Assembly: GCA_028065725.1 (NCBI GenBank)
Contig: JAPTVL010000310.1
Location: forward strand, 1 to 6,025
Direction of reading: 5' to 3'
DNA: 6,025 bases
Source of the DNA: Betaproteobacteria bacterium
GTDB lineage: Bacteria; Pseudomonadota; Gammaproteobacteria; Burkholderiales; Rhodocyclaceae
Shown: in pieces, positions 1 to 4,498 of the stretch
Numbering within the stretch: the first letter of the stretch is position 1
Layout of the letters: every line of letters begins with the position of its first letter
Notes under the pieces: generated by a model
The model's input: the letters and a program-made list of their open reading frames with translations, nothing else
Database searches by the model: none
What the model was told of the DNA's origin: nothing
Program-made: the position numbers and the translations under genes

Positions 1-26
1 AAACAGAACCACGGCATGAGCGACAT
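1..26 (-). CDS. Possible start of a gene inside the Tn402-type element (partial)
   Basis: An ATG at 26-24 on the minus strand is preceded by GAGGTGGGT, a good purine-rich ribosome-binding site a few bases upstream. It opens a frame reading MSLMPWFC before the window ends. It points inward from the transposon end, as tniA does in Tn402/Tn5053, and begins about 70 bp from the terminus. With only eight full codons the product cannot be identified, and I do not recognise this N-terminus as TniA; it could equally be a cargo gene or chance. Confidence 0.3.
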
Positions 27-49
27 ACCCACCTCGGGTGATATGTGCA

Positions 50-67
50 GTGCACATCGCTTCTGAA
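50..67 (-). repeat. Subterminal transposase-binding repeat of the Tn402-type end
   Basis: The plus strand shows GTGCA-N5-CTTCTGAA here and again at 73-90, a 23-bp period in the same orientation. Tn402/Tn5053 ends are known to carry additional ~19-bp copies of the terminal motif inside the 25-bp repeat, taken as extra binding sites for the transposase. An odd-length palindrome, ATGTGCA-G-TGCACAT, overlaps it at 43-57. Confidence 0.7.
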
Positions 68-72
68 GTTAC

Positions 73-97
73 GTGCAATCGACTTCTGAAAACGACA
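73..97 (-). repeat. 25-bp terminal inverted repeat of the Tn402/Tn5053-family element
   Basis: On the minus strand this reads TGTCGTTTTCAGAAG, then TCGAT, then TGCAC. The outer 15 bases equal the class 1 integron/Tn402 IRi consensus and the inner TGCAC is also conserved; the differences lie in the central few bases. The terminal TGTCG marks the edge of the element at base 97. Confidence 0.82.
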
Positions 98-197
98 CCG
101 GCGCGGCACGGGAATCAAGGCATTGCGATTCTCGAAAATAGTTCTTGAAATTCTATTCTTGATTGCATATCATCTCAACGAGTTTCGATAAGAAAGG
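98..197. other. Intergenic segment; possible res-like region upstream of mntA
   Basis: This stretch lies between the Tn402-type end and the antitoxin gene. The part at 130-175 is strikingly AT-rich against its neighbours. It holds AATAG (137-141) mirrored by CTATT (153-157), and two direct copies of TTCTTGA at 142-148 and 156-162. Such short dyads could be resolvase subsites or an operator for the toxin-antitoxin pair. Tn402-family elements favour insertion next to res, which makes a res remnant plausible, but I cannot match the sequence to a known res site. Confidence 0.35.
145..173 (+). promoter_or_regulatory. Predicted sigma-70 promoter for mntA-hepT
   Basis: TTGAAA (145-150) and TATCAT (168-173) are separated by exactly 17 bp; each box matches the consensus at five of six positions. 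The boxes lie about 25-30 bp upstream of the mntA start, which leaves a short leader. The flanking repeats TTCTTGA at 142-148 and 156-162 overlap the -35 box and spacer, where a repressor could act. The Tn402-type insertion ends 48 bp upstream and leaves this promoter intact. Confidence 0.6.
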
Positions 198-203
198 ATG
201 CCC

Positions 204-494
204 ATGCGACCGTCTGTTGTGCTTGACATGAAGCGAAGCGCAGTGCGTGAAGCGGTAGGCCGCTTTCGCGCCGCGAACCCGCGCGTCTTCGGCTCGGTGC
301 TGCATGGCACCGACCGGGATGGCAGCGACCTCGACCTGTTGGTCGATGCGCTGCCCGGTGCCACGTTGTTGGACTTGGGCGATTTGGAAGAAGAACTGAA
401 ATCGCTGCTCGGCGTTGACGTCGATCTGCTGACTCCCGGCGACCTGCCGCCGAAGTTCCGGGCCAAGGTGCTCGCGGAGGCGCAACCGATATGA
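204..494 (+). CDS. mntA: MntA-like minimal nucleotidyltransferase antitoxin (type VII MNT-HEPN system)
   Basis: A 96-residue protein of the minimal nucleotidyltransferase family. The signature GS-X10-DXD is complete (FGS at about residues 29-31, SDLDLLVD at 41-48), and a third acidic position occurs in VDVDLL near 71-76. In characterised MNT-HEPN pairs, this enzyme neutralises its HEPN ribonuclease partner by transferring AMP from ATP to a tyrosine next to the toxin's active site. The ATG at 204 is chosen because AAGGA (194-198) sits 5 bp upstream of it; an in-frame ATG at 198 overlaps that ribosome-binding site and would add two residues. The last four bases overlap the next gene (ATGA, 491-494), so the two are translationally coupled. 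The length is normal for this family and all three catalytic acidic residues seem present. Function is inferred from motif plus partner. Confidence 0.88.
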   Translation: MRPSVVLDMKRSAVREAVGRFRAANPRVFGSVLHGTDRDGSDLDLLVDALPGATLLDLGDLEEELKSLLGVDVDLLTPGDLPPKFRAKVLAEAQPI

Positions 495-877
495 GCGAGA
501 ACCGCCTGCCCGATTACCTCGACCACATTCAGCAGGCCGCAACCGATGCGCGCAGCTTCGTGGAAGGGATGGCCAAGGACGACTTCTTGGCCGACAAGCG
601 CACCCAGCAGGCCGTCATCATGAGCCTGATCGTCATCGGCGAGGCGGCCACAAAGGTGATGGATGGCTACGTCGAGTTCACCCAGGCGCATGCCGACGTG
701 CCGTGGCGCAGCATGCGCAATATGCGTAATCGCATGGCTCACGGCTATTTCGACATCAACCTCGATGTGGTGTGGGAGACGGTACAGGAATGGCTGCCGG
801 CGTTGCTCCAGCAATTGCCCGCCGTGCGTCAGGATGCCGACGATGAAGACCGTAACGACAAAGGCATGGAGCCATGA
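491..877 (+). CDS. hepT: HepT-like HEPN-domain ribonuclease toxin (DUF86 family)
   Basis: A 128-residue, mostly helical protein of the DUF86/HepT family. The defining RX4HXY motif is present as RNRMAHGY: Arg79, His84 and Tyr86. In studied homologues Arg and His form the RNase site at a dimer interface, and the Tyr is the residue AMPylated by the MntA partner. IVIGEAATKV at about 47-56 is a typical family segment. An acidic and charged tail (DADDEDRNDKG) ends the protein and is more variable in the family. GGAGG at 476-480, ten bases before the ATG, serves as ribosome-binding site inside mntA, and the ATGA overlap couples the two. The pair lies in a Tn3-family element, where such modules may favour retention of the element. 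RNA target and actual toxicity are not shown by the sequence. Confidence 0.9.
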   Translation: MSENRLPDYLDHIQQAATDARSFVEGMAKDDFLADKRTQQAVIMSLIVIGEAATKVMDGYVEFTQAHADVPWRSMRNMRNRMAHGYFDINLDVVWETVQEWLPALLQQLPAVRQDADDEDRNDKGMEP

Positions 878-892
878 CCAATCAAGCCGCCG

Positions 893-1066
893 ATGTTCGG
901 CCCCTCTGGCGTGTTCGATCCCGCGACCTATGAGCCGCGCTCGGGCAAGACCTTCTGGATGGCCGCAACGGACGTGAGTTCGCTGGTGGGCAAGGAGGCA
1001 GCAGCCGACACGCTCATCGGCAACTGCACGACCGCACGACCAGCCTCCCGTTCAAATTCGAGTTAG
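893..1066 (+). CDS. Short unidentified reading frame, possibly the 5' remnant of a larger gene
   Basis: A 57-codon frame starting MFGPSGVFDPATYEPRSGKT and continuing with TFWMAATDVSSLVGKEAAAD. It is in the same frame as hepT, beginning 15 bases after the hepT stop. The first 45 or so codons have the GC-rich third positions of a real gene. The last dozen (TTARPASRSNSS) look random and end at a TAG where the composition turns AT-rich. No clear ribosome-binding site precedes the ATG. The simplest reading is the N-terminal fragment of a gene whose remainder was replaced when the cupin segment arrived. I do not recognise the family. A different 19-codon frame opens at ATG 874, overlapping the hepT stop, but it closes at once. 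Confidence 0.35.
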   Translation: MFGPSGVFDPATYEPRSGKTFWMAATDVSSLVGKEAAADTLIGNCTTARPASRSNSS

Positions 1067-1113
1067 AACTCATATCCAGCCTGTCTGGGGGCACTGTGAA
1101 AGAGGGATCTCCG

Positions 1114-1470
1114 ATGACTGTTGAATCGAGAATATTTTCTGTAGCCGAGTATGTTCAGCCGTCCGAAGGCGAGCCTATTCGTTCCGTTGTGCTTGAAACC
1201 CGAGACTCAATTATCGTGGTTTGGCATGTCCATCCCGGGCAGGAAATTGCGGCTCACATTCATCCTCACGGCCAAGACACGTGGACTGTTTTGTCGGGAA
1301 TGGCTGATTACTTTCAGGGCAATGGGATTGTTCGTGCCCTCAGGGAAGGTGAGATAGCCGTGGCAAGACCGGGCCAAGTGCACGGGGCGCGAAATACAGG
1401 TACCGAGCCATTTGTGTTCGTCTCGGTTGTGGCATCAGCCAATGCCGGTTTCGTATTGGCTGAGCGATAG
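1114..1470 (+). CDS. Small single-domain cupin protein, likely metal-binding
   Basis: A 118-residue protein forming one cupin barrel. Motif 1 is HIHPHGQDTWTVLSG (about residues 48-62), with His48, His50 and Gln54 or Asp55 in place of the usual glutamate. Motif 2 is GEIAVARPGQVHGARN (79-94), with the third ligand His90. These residues normally bind Fe, Mn, Ni or Zn. Single-domain cupins range from isomerases and dioxygenases to ligand sensors, so no reaction is assigned. ATG 1114 is preferred because AGAGGGA (1101-1107) lies six bases upstream; a GTG at 1096 would add six residues but has no comparable site. Codon use is visibly more AT-rich than in the flanking genes, suggesting separate acquisition. 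No co-transcribed partner is evident: the preceding frame is broken and about 250 bp follow without a clear gene. Confidence 0.8.
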   Translation: MTVESRIFSVAEYVQPSEGEPIRSVVLETRDSIIVVWHVHPGQEIAAHIHPHGQDTWTVLSGMADYFQGNGIVRALREGEIAVARPGQVHGARNTGTEPFVFVSVVASANAGFVLAER

Positions 1471-1724
1471 AGCCCAATCTCTGGAGTTGGTCCAATGAGC
1501 GGTCGGGGAGATAGGTAACAGACATGCAGCGGACACGGCTGCTAAACCAGGTCGCAAACCTCCTTGCGTCGCAGCGTGCCGCAAGCGACGCGATCAATCG
1601 AATGGGGTCGGCATGAGACTGAACACCATCCAGTTCCCGACCGCGTAGCCGCCTGTCCTGCCGATCAGGTCTTGACCATCGACGCCTGGGATCAGTCCTG
1701 AATGTTCTTGGAGACCACTACGTT
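1471..1724. other. 254-bp stretch without a convincing gene
   Basis: Between the cupin stop and the next operon I find no start codon with a good ribosome-binding site and a sensible frame. A plus-strand frame is open from 1546 to 1701, with no ATG, and ends in DQVLTIDAWDQS. It could be the 3' remnant of a decayed gene, but it is too short to identify. A GC hairpin lies at 1564-1593. The stretch may hold the operon promoter or a resolvase site; neither is clear. It probably marks a joint between cargo modules. Confidence 0.4.
1564..1593. repeat. Inverted repeat, 7-bp GC stem (9 with a wobble pair), 12-base loop
   Basis: GCGTCGC (1566-1572) is mirrored by GCGACGC (1585-1591), extended outward by a T-G and a T-A pair. 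Total span is about 30 bp. There is no T-tract on either side, so it is not a standard terminator. The size resembles one resolvase subsite, but no second or third subsite is evident nearby. Confidence 0.4.
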
Positions 1725-2051
1725 ATGAGCCGCAGCCGCCGCAAAACACCCATCGTCGGGCACACGACCTGCGGCAGCGAGCGCGAGGACAAGAAGCTCT
1801 GGCATCAGCGCTGGCGCACCCGTGAGCGCACGGCGCTGACCAGCGCGTCGCCCGAAGCCCTGAGCGCCCATCTGCCCCTGCTGGAAAACCAGGCCAGCAG
1901 CGTCTGGTCGATGGGCAAGGATGGCCGCTCCTACTGGCCCGTCAAGCGCCAGGCCGCCACGGCGGATCGCATCGCCAATCACAAGGGACGCAACCCGCAA
2001 GAACGCGCCTCCCTGAAAAAGCGCCTGCTGCGCAAGTGGATGAGCAAATGA
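1725..2051 (+). CDS. Uncharacterised small basic protein, first gene of the tnpR operon
   Basis: A 108-residue, strongly basic protein with no membrane segment or signal peptide. It begins MSRSRRKTPIVGHTTCGSER, has a Trp/Arg-rich middle (KLWHQRWRTRERTAL, about residues 24-38), a YWPVKRQAA segment near 69-77, and a Lys/Arg-rich end (KKRLLRKWMSK). GGAG at 1710-1713 lies 11 bases before the ATG, a slightly long spacing. The charge would suit nucleic-acid or ribosome binding, but I see no named fold, so no function is assigned. Its stop overlaps the next start (ATGA, 2048-2051). It is the first of four overlapping genes ending in tnpR, so it is probably co-expressed with the resolvase. Codon use is GC-rich like that of its downstream neighbours. 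Confidence 0.72.
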   Translation: MSRSRRKTPIVGHTTCGSEREDKKLWHQRWRTRERTALTSASPEALSAHLPLLENQASSVWSMGKDGRSYWPVKRQAATADRIANHKGRNPQERASLKKRLLRKWMSK

Positions 2052-2548
2052 AGCTCTCCTTCCATCAGCACATTGCGCTGTTCTGGATGATCGGTGCTCC
2101 GGGCGTCTTCGCGCCCGTGATCGAGAACGCCAAGCGGCCCGATGCCGGCGCCGTCATGGCGTGGGGTGTCGCGATCGTGGCGGTGATGATCCTCTTCACC
2201 CCTTTGCTGCTGCGCTGTCCACCATTCCGGCGCTGGTATGGCCGGACGGATGCGCTGTCGGAGCGGCAGCGCCAGGCGCTTGCCGAGCGCGGCCTGCGCC
2301 GCTACTACCAGACCGCTTTCGATGACGGCTACGTGCCCCGCGTGATGCCCTACGTGTGGCGCATCATCTGGACGGTCGGCGGGTTGATGGCTGTGACCGC
2401 CGTACTGCCTACCAACACCGGACGGCCAGCCTTCGATGCCTTGGTGGTCTTCTCGACCTGGTATCCGATAGGCGTGATGCTGCTGGTTTTCGCGTCGAGG
2501 CCCCTTGGCCGGTTGATTCGCCAAAGAGCACAGGAGCGGCGGAAATGA
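2048..2548 (+). CDS. Uncharacterised multi-pass membrane protein
   Basis: A 166-residue protein with three clear hydrophobic segments, at about 35-55 (AVMAWGVAIVAVMILFTPLL), 104-120 (WRIIWTVGGLMAVTAVL) and 131-149 (ALVVFSTWYPIGVMLLVFA). A weaker one near 9-24 may make four. A charged loop (about 56-100) holds the arginine-rich part RTDALSERQRQALAERGLRR. The C-terminus is very basic (RQRAQERRK) and by the positive-inside rule probably cytoplasmic. ATG 2048 is chosen because it overlaps the upstream stop; a GTG at 2036 would add four residues inside the previous gene. No strong ribosome-binding site is present, so translation is likely coupled. It ends in an ATGA overlap with the next gene (2545-2548). 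I do not recognise a family; a small inner-membrane cargo protein is all that can be said. Confidence 0.72.
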   Translation: MKLSFHQHIALFWMIGAPGVFAPVIENAKRPDAGAVMAWGVAIVAVMILFTPLLLRCPPFRRWYGRTDALSERQRQALAERGLRRYYQTAFDDGYVPRVMPYVWRIIWTVGGLMAVTAVLPTNTGRPAFDALVVFSTWYPIGVMLLVFASRPLGRLIRQRAQERRK

Positions 2549-2916
2549 GCACGTCAACCATCGAGGCGCTGGCCAGCGCCTGGGCAAGGATTGCCGAGGA
2601 AGCGGAATTCCCCGCTGACTACGAGGGGACTGCCACACCACAAGCGCATCGGGCTAGCGAAGCTATTCAGGAGCAGATTCGGGAGCGCATCGTCGCCACC
2701 AACGACATGCGGCTGTTCAGCCTGCTGCACCTGCTGGGTCAGGCGTCGCTGCGCATGGAGCAAGCGCTGTGGCCGGAGGATTACGAGCGGATGACGCGCG
2801 AGGTTGAGGAAGCCCTGCGGCAAGCCACCGACGCCAACGCCAGATCGTACACCCACGAAGAAGTGATGCAGGCGATGCAGGAACGCATCGACCGGGCGCG
2901 AGACAAGCCATGTTGA
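2545..2916 (+). CDS. Uncharacterised small helical protein preceding tnpR
   Basis: A 123-residue, acidic, probably all-helical soluble protein without signal or membrane segments. AGGAG (2532-2536) lies eight bases before the ATG, a good ribosome-binding site that supports this start rather than the longer open frame upstream, which overlaps the membrane-protein gene. Residues about 54-76 (MRLFSLLHLLGQASLRMEQA) form an amphipathic helix. The end, SYTHEEVMQAMQERIDRA, resembles the C-terminal toxin-binding helix of small ribbon-helix-helix or Phd-type antitoxins; this is a loose resemblance only. No toxin gene sits beside it and no DNA-binding domain is visible. It overlaps tnpR by seven bases (2910-2916), tying its expression to the resolvase. 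No function is assigned. Confidence 0.7.
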   Translation: MSTSTIEALASAWARIAEEAEFPADYEGTATPQAHRASEAIQEQIRERIVATNDMRLFSLLHLLGQASLRMEQALWPEDYERMTREVEEALRQATDANARSYTHEEVMQAMQERIDRARDKPC

Positions 2917-3467
2917 TTGGCTATGCGCGCGTCTCGACGCAGGATCAGAACCTGGAGCTGCAACGCGAAGCCTTGAGCAAGGCCGGATGTAAAAAGGTCT
3001 TCGAGGACAAGGTGAGTGGCACGCGGGCAGACCGGCCTGGCTTGGCCAAGACGCTCGAAATGCTGCGCGAAGGCGATACTTTGGTCGTCTGGAAGCTCGA
3101 CCGGCTGGGCCGGTCGGTCAAGCAACTGGTCGATCTGGTCGGCGATCTGCACAAGCACGGTGTCCAGTTCAGGAGCCTCACCGACTCCATCGACACCGGC
3201 ACACCATCCGGGCGGTTCTTCTTCCACGTCATGGCGAGCCTTGCCGAAATGGAGCGCGAGCTGACCGTCGAGCGCACCCGCGCCGGGCTGGAAGTCGCCA
3301 AGCAGCTCGGCCGCAAAGGCGGCCGCAAGCCGAAGATGACCGACAGCAAGATCGAGTCGGCCAAGAAGCTGCTGGCCAGCGGGGTGCCGCCCAAGGACGT
3401 GGCCAAGAACCTCGGCGTGTCCATTCCGACGCTGTACCGCCGGGTGCCAGCCTCCACGCACGCTTAG
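2910..3467 (+). CDS. tnpR: Serine site-specific recombinase, Tn3-family resolvase TnpR
   Basis: A 185-residue small serine resolvase of full length. The catalytic N-terminal domain starts LIGYARVSTQDQN with nucleophile Ser9 and Arg7. Further active-site arginines appear in GTRADRPGL (about 42), KLDRLGRS (65 and 68) and AEMERE (116). The basic GRKGGRK linker (134-140) leads to a C-terminal helix-turn-helix (about 155-180, GVPPKDVAKNLGVSIPTLYR) that binds res DNA. In Tn3-family transposition this enzyme resolves the cointegrate between two transposon copies. It is the last gene of a four-gene overlapping operon and has no strong ribosome-binding site of its own. Its final codons and TAG stop extend into the terminal inverted repeat, so it lies at the extreme right edge of the transposon. 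Its res site is not adjacent; it may lie at 98-175 or 1471-1724. Confidence 0.95.
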   Translation: MLIGYARVSTQDQNLELQREALSKAGCKKVFEDKVSGTRADRPGLAKTLEMLREGDTLVVWKLDRLGRSVKQLVDLVGDLHKHGVQFRSLTDSIDTGTPSGRFFFHVMASLAEMERELTVERTRAGLEVAKQLGRKGGRKPKMTDSKIESAKKLLASGVPPKDVAKNLGVSIPTLYRRVPASTHA

Positions 3468-3500
3468 CGTGCTTTATTTTCCGTTTTCTGAGACGACCCC
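3463..3500 (-). repeat. 38-bp right terminal inverted repeat of the Tn3-family (Tn21-subgroup) transposon
   Basis: On the minus strand it starts GGGGTCGTCTCAGAAAACGG at base 3500 and ends AAAATAAAGCACGCTAAG at 3463. This matches the 38-bp Tn21-subgroup end, including the GGGG terminus and the inner CTAAG. TnpA binds here and cuts after base 3500. Family members duplicate 5 bp of target, predicted here as AAGTT (3501-3505). The inner CTAAG provides stop codons to converging frames on both strands: TAG for tnpR (3465-3467) and TAA for the disrupted CBS gene (3466-3464). Confidence 0.95.
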
Positions 3501-3997
3501 AAGTTGCCTCGCTGCATTTCCCGGATCCCCAACGGTGCGGGCGTGGTGCTCGGGAGAATCAGGAGCTTCCGACTGAATACCGATTTCACGTCGCGCAGGG
3601 AGAGGTAATACTCGACGCCTTGATTGATCACGACGTCGGACTGCGACACGACGCCCTTGGGCTCGCCCGATTCGTCGATCACCAGAAAATGGCGGACATT
3701 CTCCCGGCGGAACTGCGAGGCTGCCTCGCCGATGCAGGTGTCGATGTGGATGGTCTTGACCGGCGAAGACATCGACAGGGAAACTGGTGATTGGCCTGGC
3801 TCCGGAGCCGAGAAGTCCACCGTCAGGGCGTCGCGCTCGGTCCAGATGCCGACTATTTTCCCTTGGTCCTCGACCAGGATCGAGCTACGTTGCGCCTCGA
3901 TCATTCTTCGCGCTGCTTCCGCAACCGGAGTGGCCGCGGCGCAACTTAACAGTGGGTGATAAATGAGGTTTCTCAGCGTGGTTTCGGTTTGACTCAT
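3464..3997 (-). pseudogene. CBS-domain signalling protein, 3' end removed by the Tn3-family insertion
   Basis: The surviving frame codes for two complete CBS domains: about residues 11-60 (LIYHPLLSC to WTERDALTVD) and about 74-125 (MSSPVKTIHIDTCIGEAASQ to VSQSDVVI). CBS pairs bind adenine nucleotides and regulate an attached domain. After them come NQGVEYYLSLRDVKSVFSR and KLLILPSTTPAP, which look like the start of another CBS unit. The frame crosses into the transposon end at 3500, so its last 11 residues (GSSQKTENKAR) and TAA are transposon-derived. The missing part could have been further CBS units plus a GGDEF, EAL or kinase domain, as in larger relatives, but it is outside the window. ATG 3997 (MSQTETTLRN) is taken as start; a TTG at 4039 would add 14 residues. 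It is transcribed in the same direction as the cob operon but lies beyond its hairpin. Confidence 0.8.
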
Positions 3998-4075
3998 TGC
4001 TTTGCTGATGGCTTCAGGCCCTGGACGGCTTGTGATCAATGTTCACCAACCATAGCATTAATTTCCCTGACCTTG

Positions 4076-4099
4076 TTATTCAGCCTTGCGGCTGAATAA
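4076..4099 (-). terminator. Hairpin at the end of the cob operon
   Basis: A perfect 10-bp stem, TTATTCAGCC with GGCTGAATAA, closes a four-base loop that reads GCAA on the minus strand, a stable GNRA-type tetraloop. It begins directly after the ferredoxin stop codon (4102-4100). There is no T-tract behind it on the minus strand, so it may be an imperfect intrinsic terminator or an RNA 3'-end stabiliser. Being between the operon and the CBS gene, it probably separates their transcription. Confidence 0.65.
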
Positions 4100-4498
4100 T
4101 TACGGAGATGGCTGGTGAGGGAGGGCCGTCTCCACGATTTTCACAGGTTTTCCTTGGATCGTTGTCTCCGGGCCGCGATGGAAGATCAAGGCTTCGACCG
4201 GTCGGCCGCCGACGAGATGCTCGCGTACCACGCGCTGCAGGTTCTCCGGCGTGATGTTGTAGTACCAGATGCCATCGGGCTGTACACAGAGGATCGGGCC
4301 GCCGCGGCAGGCGGCGAAGCAGGAGACCCGGCTGCGCTTGACGCGCAGTTCGCCCTGATCCAGCCCGGCGGCCTTGAAAATCGCGCCGAGGCTGTCAAAG
4401 AGCGCCTGCGATTCGCCGCTGGTGGTGCAGCGGGGGCCGGTGCATACCAGCAGGTGGCGGCGATAATCAGCGATGTTGGGTTTCTCGACGGCATTCAC
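4100..4498 (-). CDS. Thioredoxin-like [2Fe-2S] ferredoxin of the cobalamin operon
   Basis: A 132-residue protein of the thioredoxin-fold [2Fe-2S] ferredoxin family. The cluster ligands are likely Cys19 and Cys24 (CTGPRC) and Cys60 and Cys64 (CFAAC). The following segment, RGGPILCVQPDGIWYYNITP, and the VREHLVGGRPVE stretch are typical of the family. A further Cys71 is not expected to be a ligand. It starts at GTG 4498, inside a GTGA overlap with the cobJ stop; AGGAGG seven bases upstream supports this start. The ~30-residue tail after LIFH ends PHQPSP and is probably flexible. Genes of this family recur in cobalamin clusters, where an electron-carrier role in a redox step of corrin synthesis or cobalt insertion is a reasonable guess but not shown. 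It is the last gene of the operon. Confidence 0.85.
   Translation of the reverse strand: MNAVEKPNIADYRRHLLVCTGPRCTTSGESQALFDSLGAIFKAAGLDQGELRVKRSRVSCFAACRGGPILCVQPDGIWYYNITPENLQRVVREHLVGGRPVEALIFHRGPETTIQGKPVKIVETALPHQPSP

Larger units (their letters stand above)
1..97. mobile_element. Terminal segment of a Tn402/Tn5053-family (tni) transposon, continuing left of the window
   Basis: Read from position 97 leftwards, the sequence starts TGTCGTTTTCAGAAG and ends its first 25 bases in TTGCAC, closely matching the known 25-bp ends of Tn402/Tn5053 elements and class 1 integrons (about 22 of 25 identical to the integron IRi as I recall it). A second copy of the inner motif follows 23 bp further in, as is usual for this family, whose TniA transposase binds such repeats. 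The outer boundary is therefore 97/98, and these elements duplicate 5 bp of target (here CCGGC, 98-102). The family is known to insert preferentially near res sites of resolvase-bearing replicons and transposons. Whether the rest of the element is a tni transposon, a mercury transposon or a class 1 integron cannot be seen. Confidence 0.8.
98..3500 (+). mobile_element. Right part of a Tn3-family (Tn21-subgroup) transposon with toxin-antitoxin, cupin and unknown cargo genes
   Basis: The right boundary is certain: a complete 38-bp Tn21-type terminal inverted repeat at 3463-3500, with the resolvase gene running into it. The left part, including transposase tnpA and the other terminal repeat, is not in the window and is presumably beyond the Tn402-type insertion that ends at 97. 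Assigning everything between 98 and 3463 to one element is inference. It rests on continuous plus-strand organisation, the absence of any other terminal repeat, and the known habit of Tn3-family elements of carrying toxin-antitoxin pairs near tnpR and res. The cupin gene and the untidy segments at 893-1113 and 1471-1724 suggest that the cargo was itself assembled in steps. Confidence 0.7.

Noticed and set aside
170..814. Long minus-strand reading frame opposite mntA-hepT
   Set aside because: It is antisense to two genes with complete family motifs, and its composition is the mirror of GC-rich codons; no family features are visible.
1096..1113. Upstream GTG start for the cupin gene
   Set aside because: ATG 1114 has AGAGGGA six bases upstream; the GTG has no comparable site and would place that purine run inside the coding region.
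1062..1500. Cupin as an integron gene cassette, from GTTAGAA at 1062-1068 and GCCCAAT after its stop
   Set aside because: No attC-like structure with matching 7-bp core sites and ending in GTTRRRY could be found after the gene.
1564..1593. Hairpin as intrinsic terminator for the cupin gene
   Set aside because: There is no T-rich run after the stem on either strand, and it lies nearly 100 bp beyond the stop.
1672..1700. Promoter for the tnpR operon based on TTGACC at 1672-1677
   Set aside because: No acceptable -10 box lies at 16-18 bp spacing.
1979..2641. Minus-strand frame of 220 codons across the membrane-protein gene
   Set aside because: Low-complexity Arg/His/Pro-rich translation typical of an antisense shadow in GC-rich DNA; the plus-strand genes overlap neatly.
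2781..3461. Minus-strand frame of 226 codons opposite tnpR
   Set aside because: tnpR on the other strand is a full-length resolvase with all catalytic residues; the antisense frame has no recognisable features.
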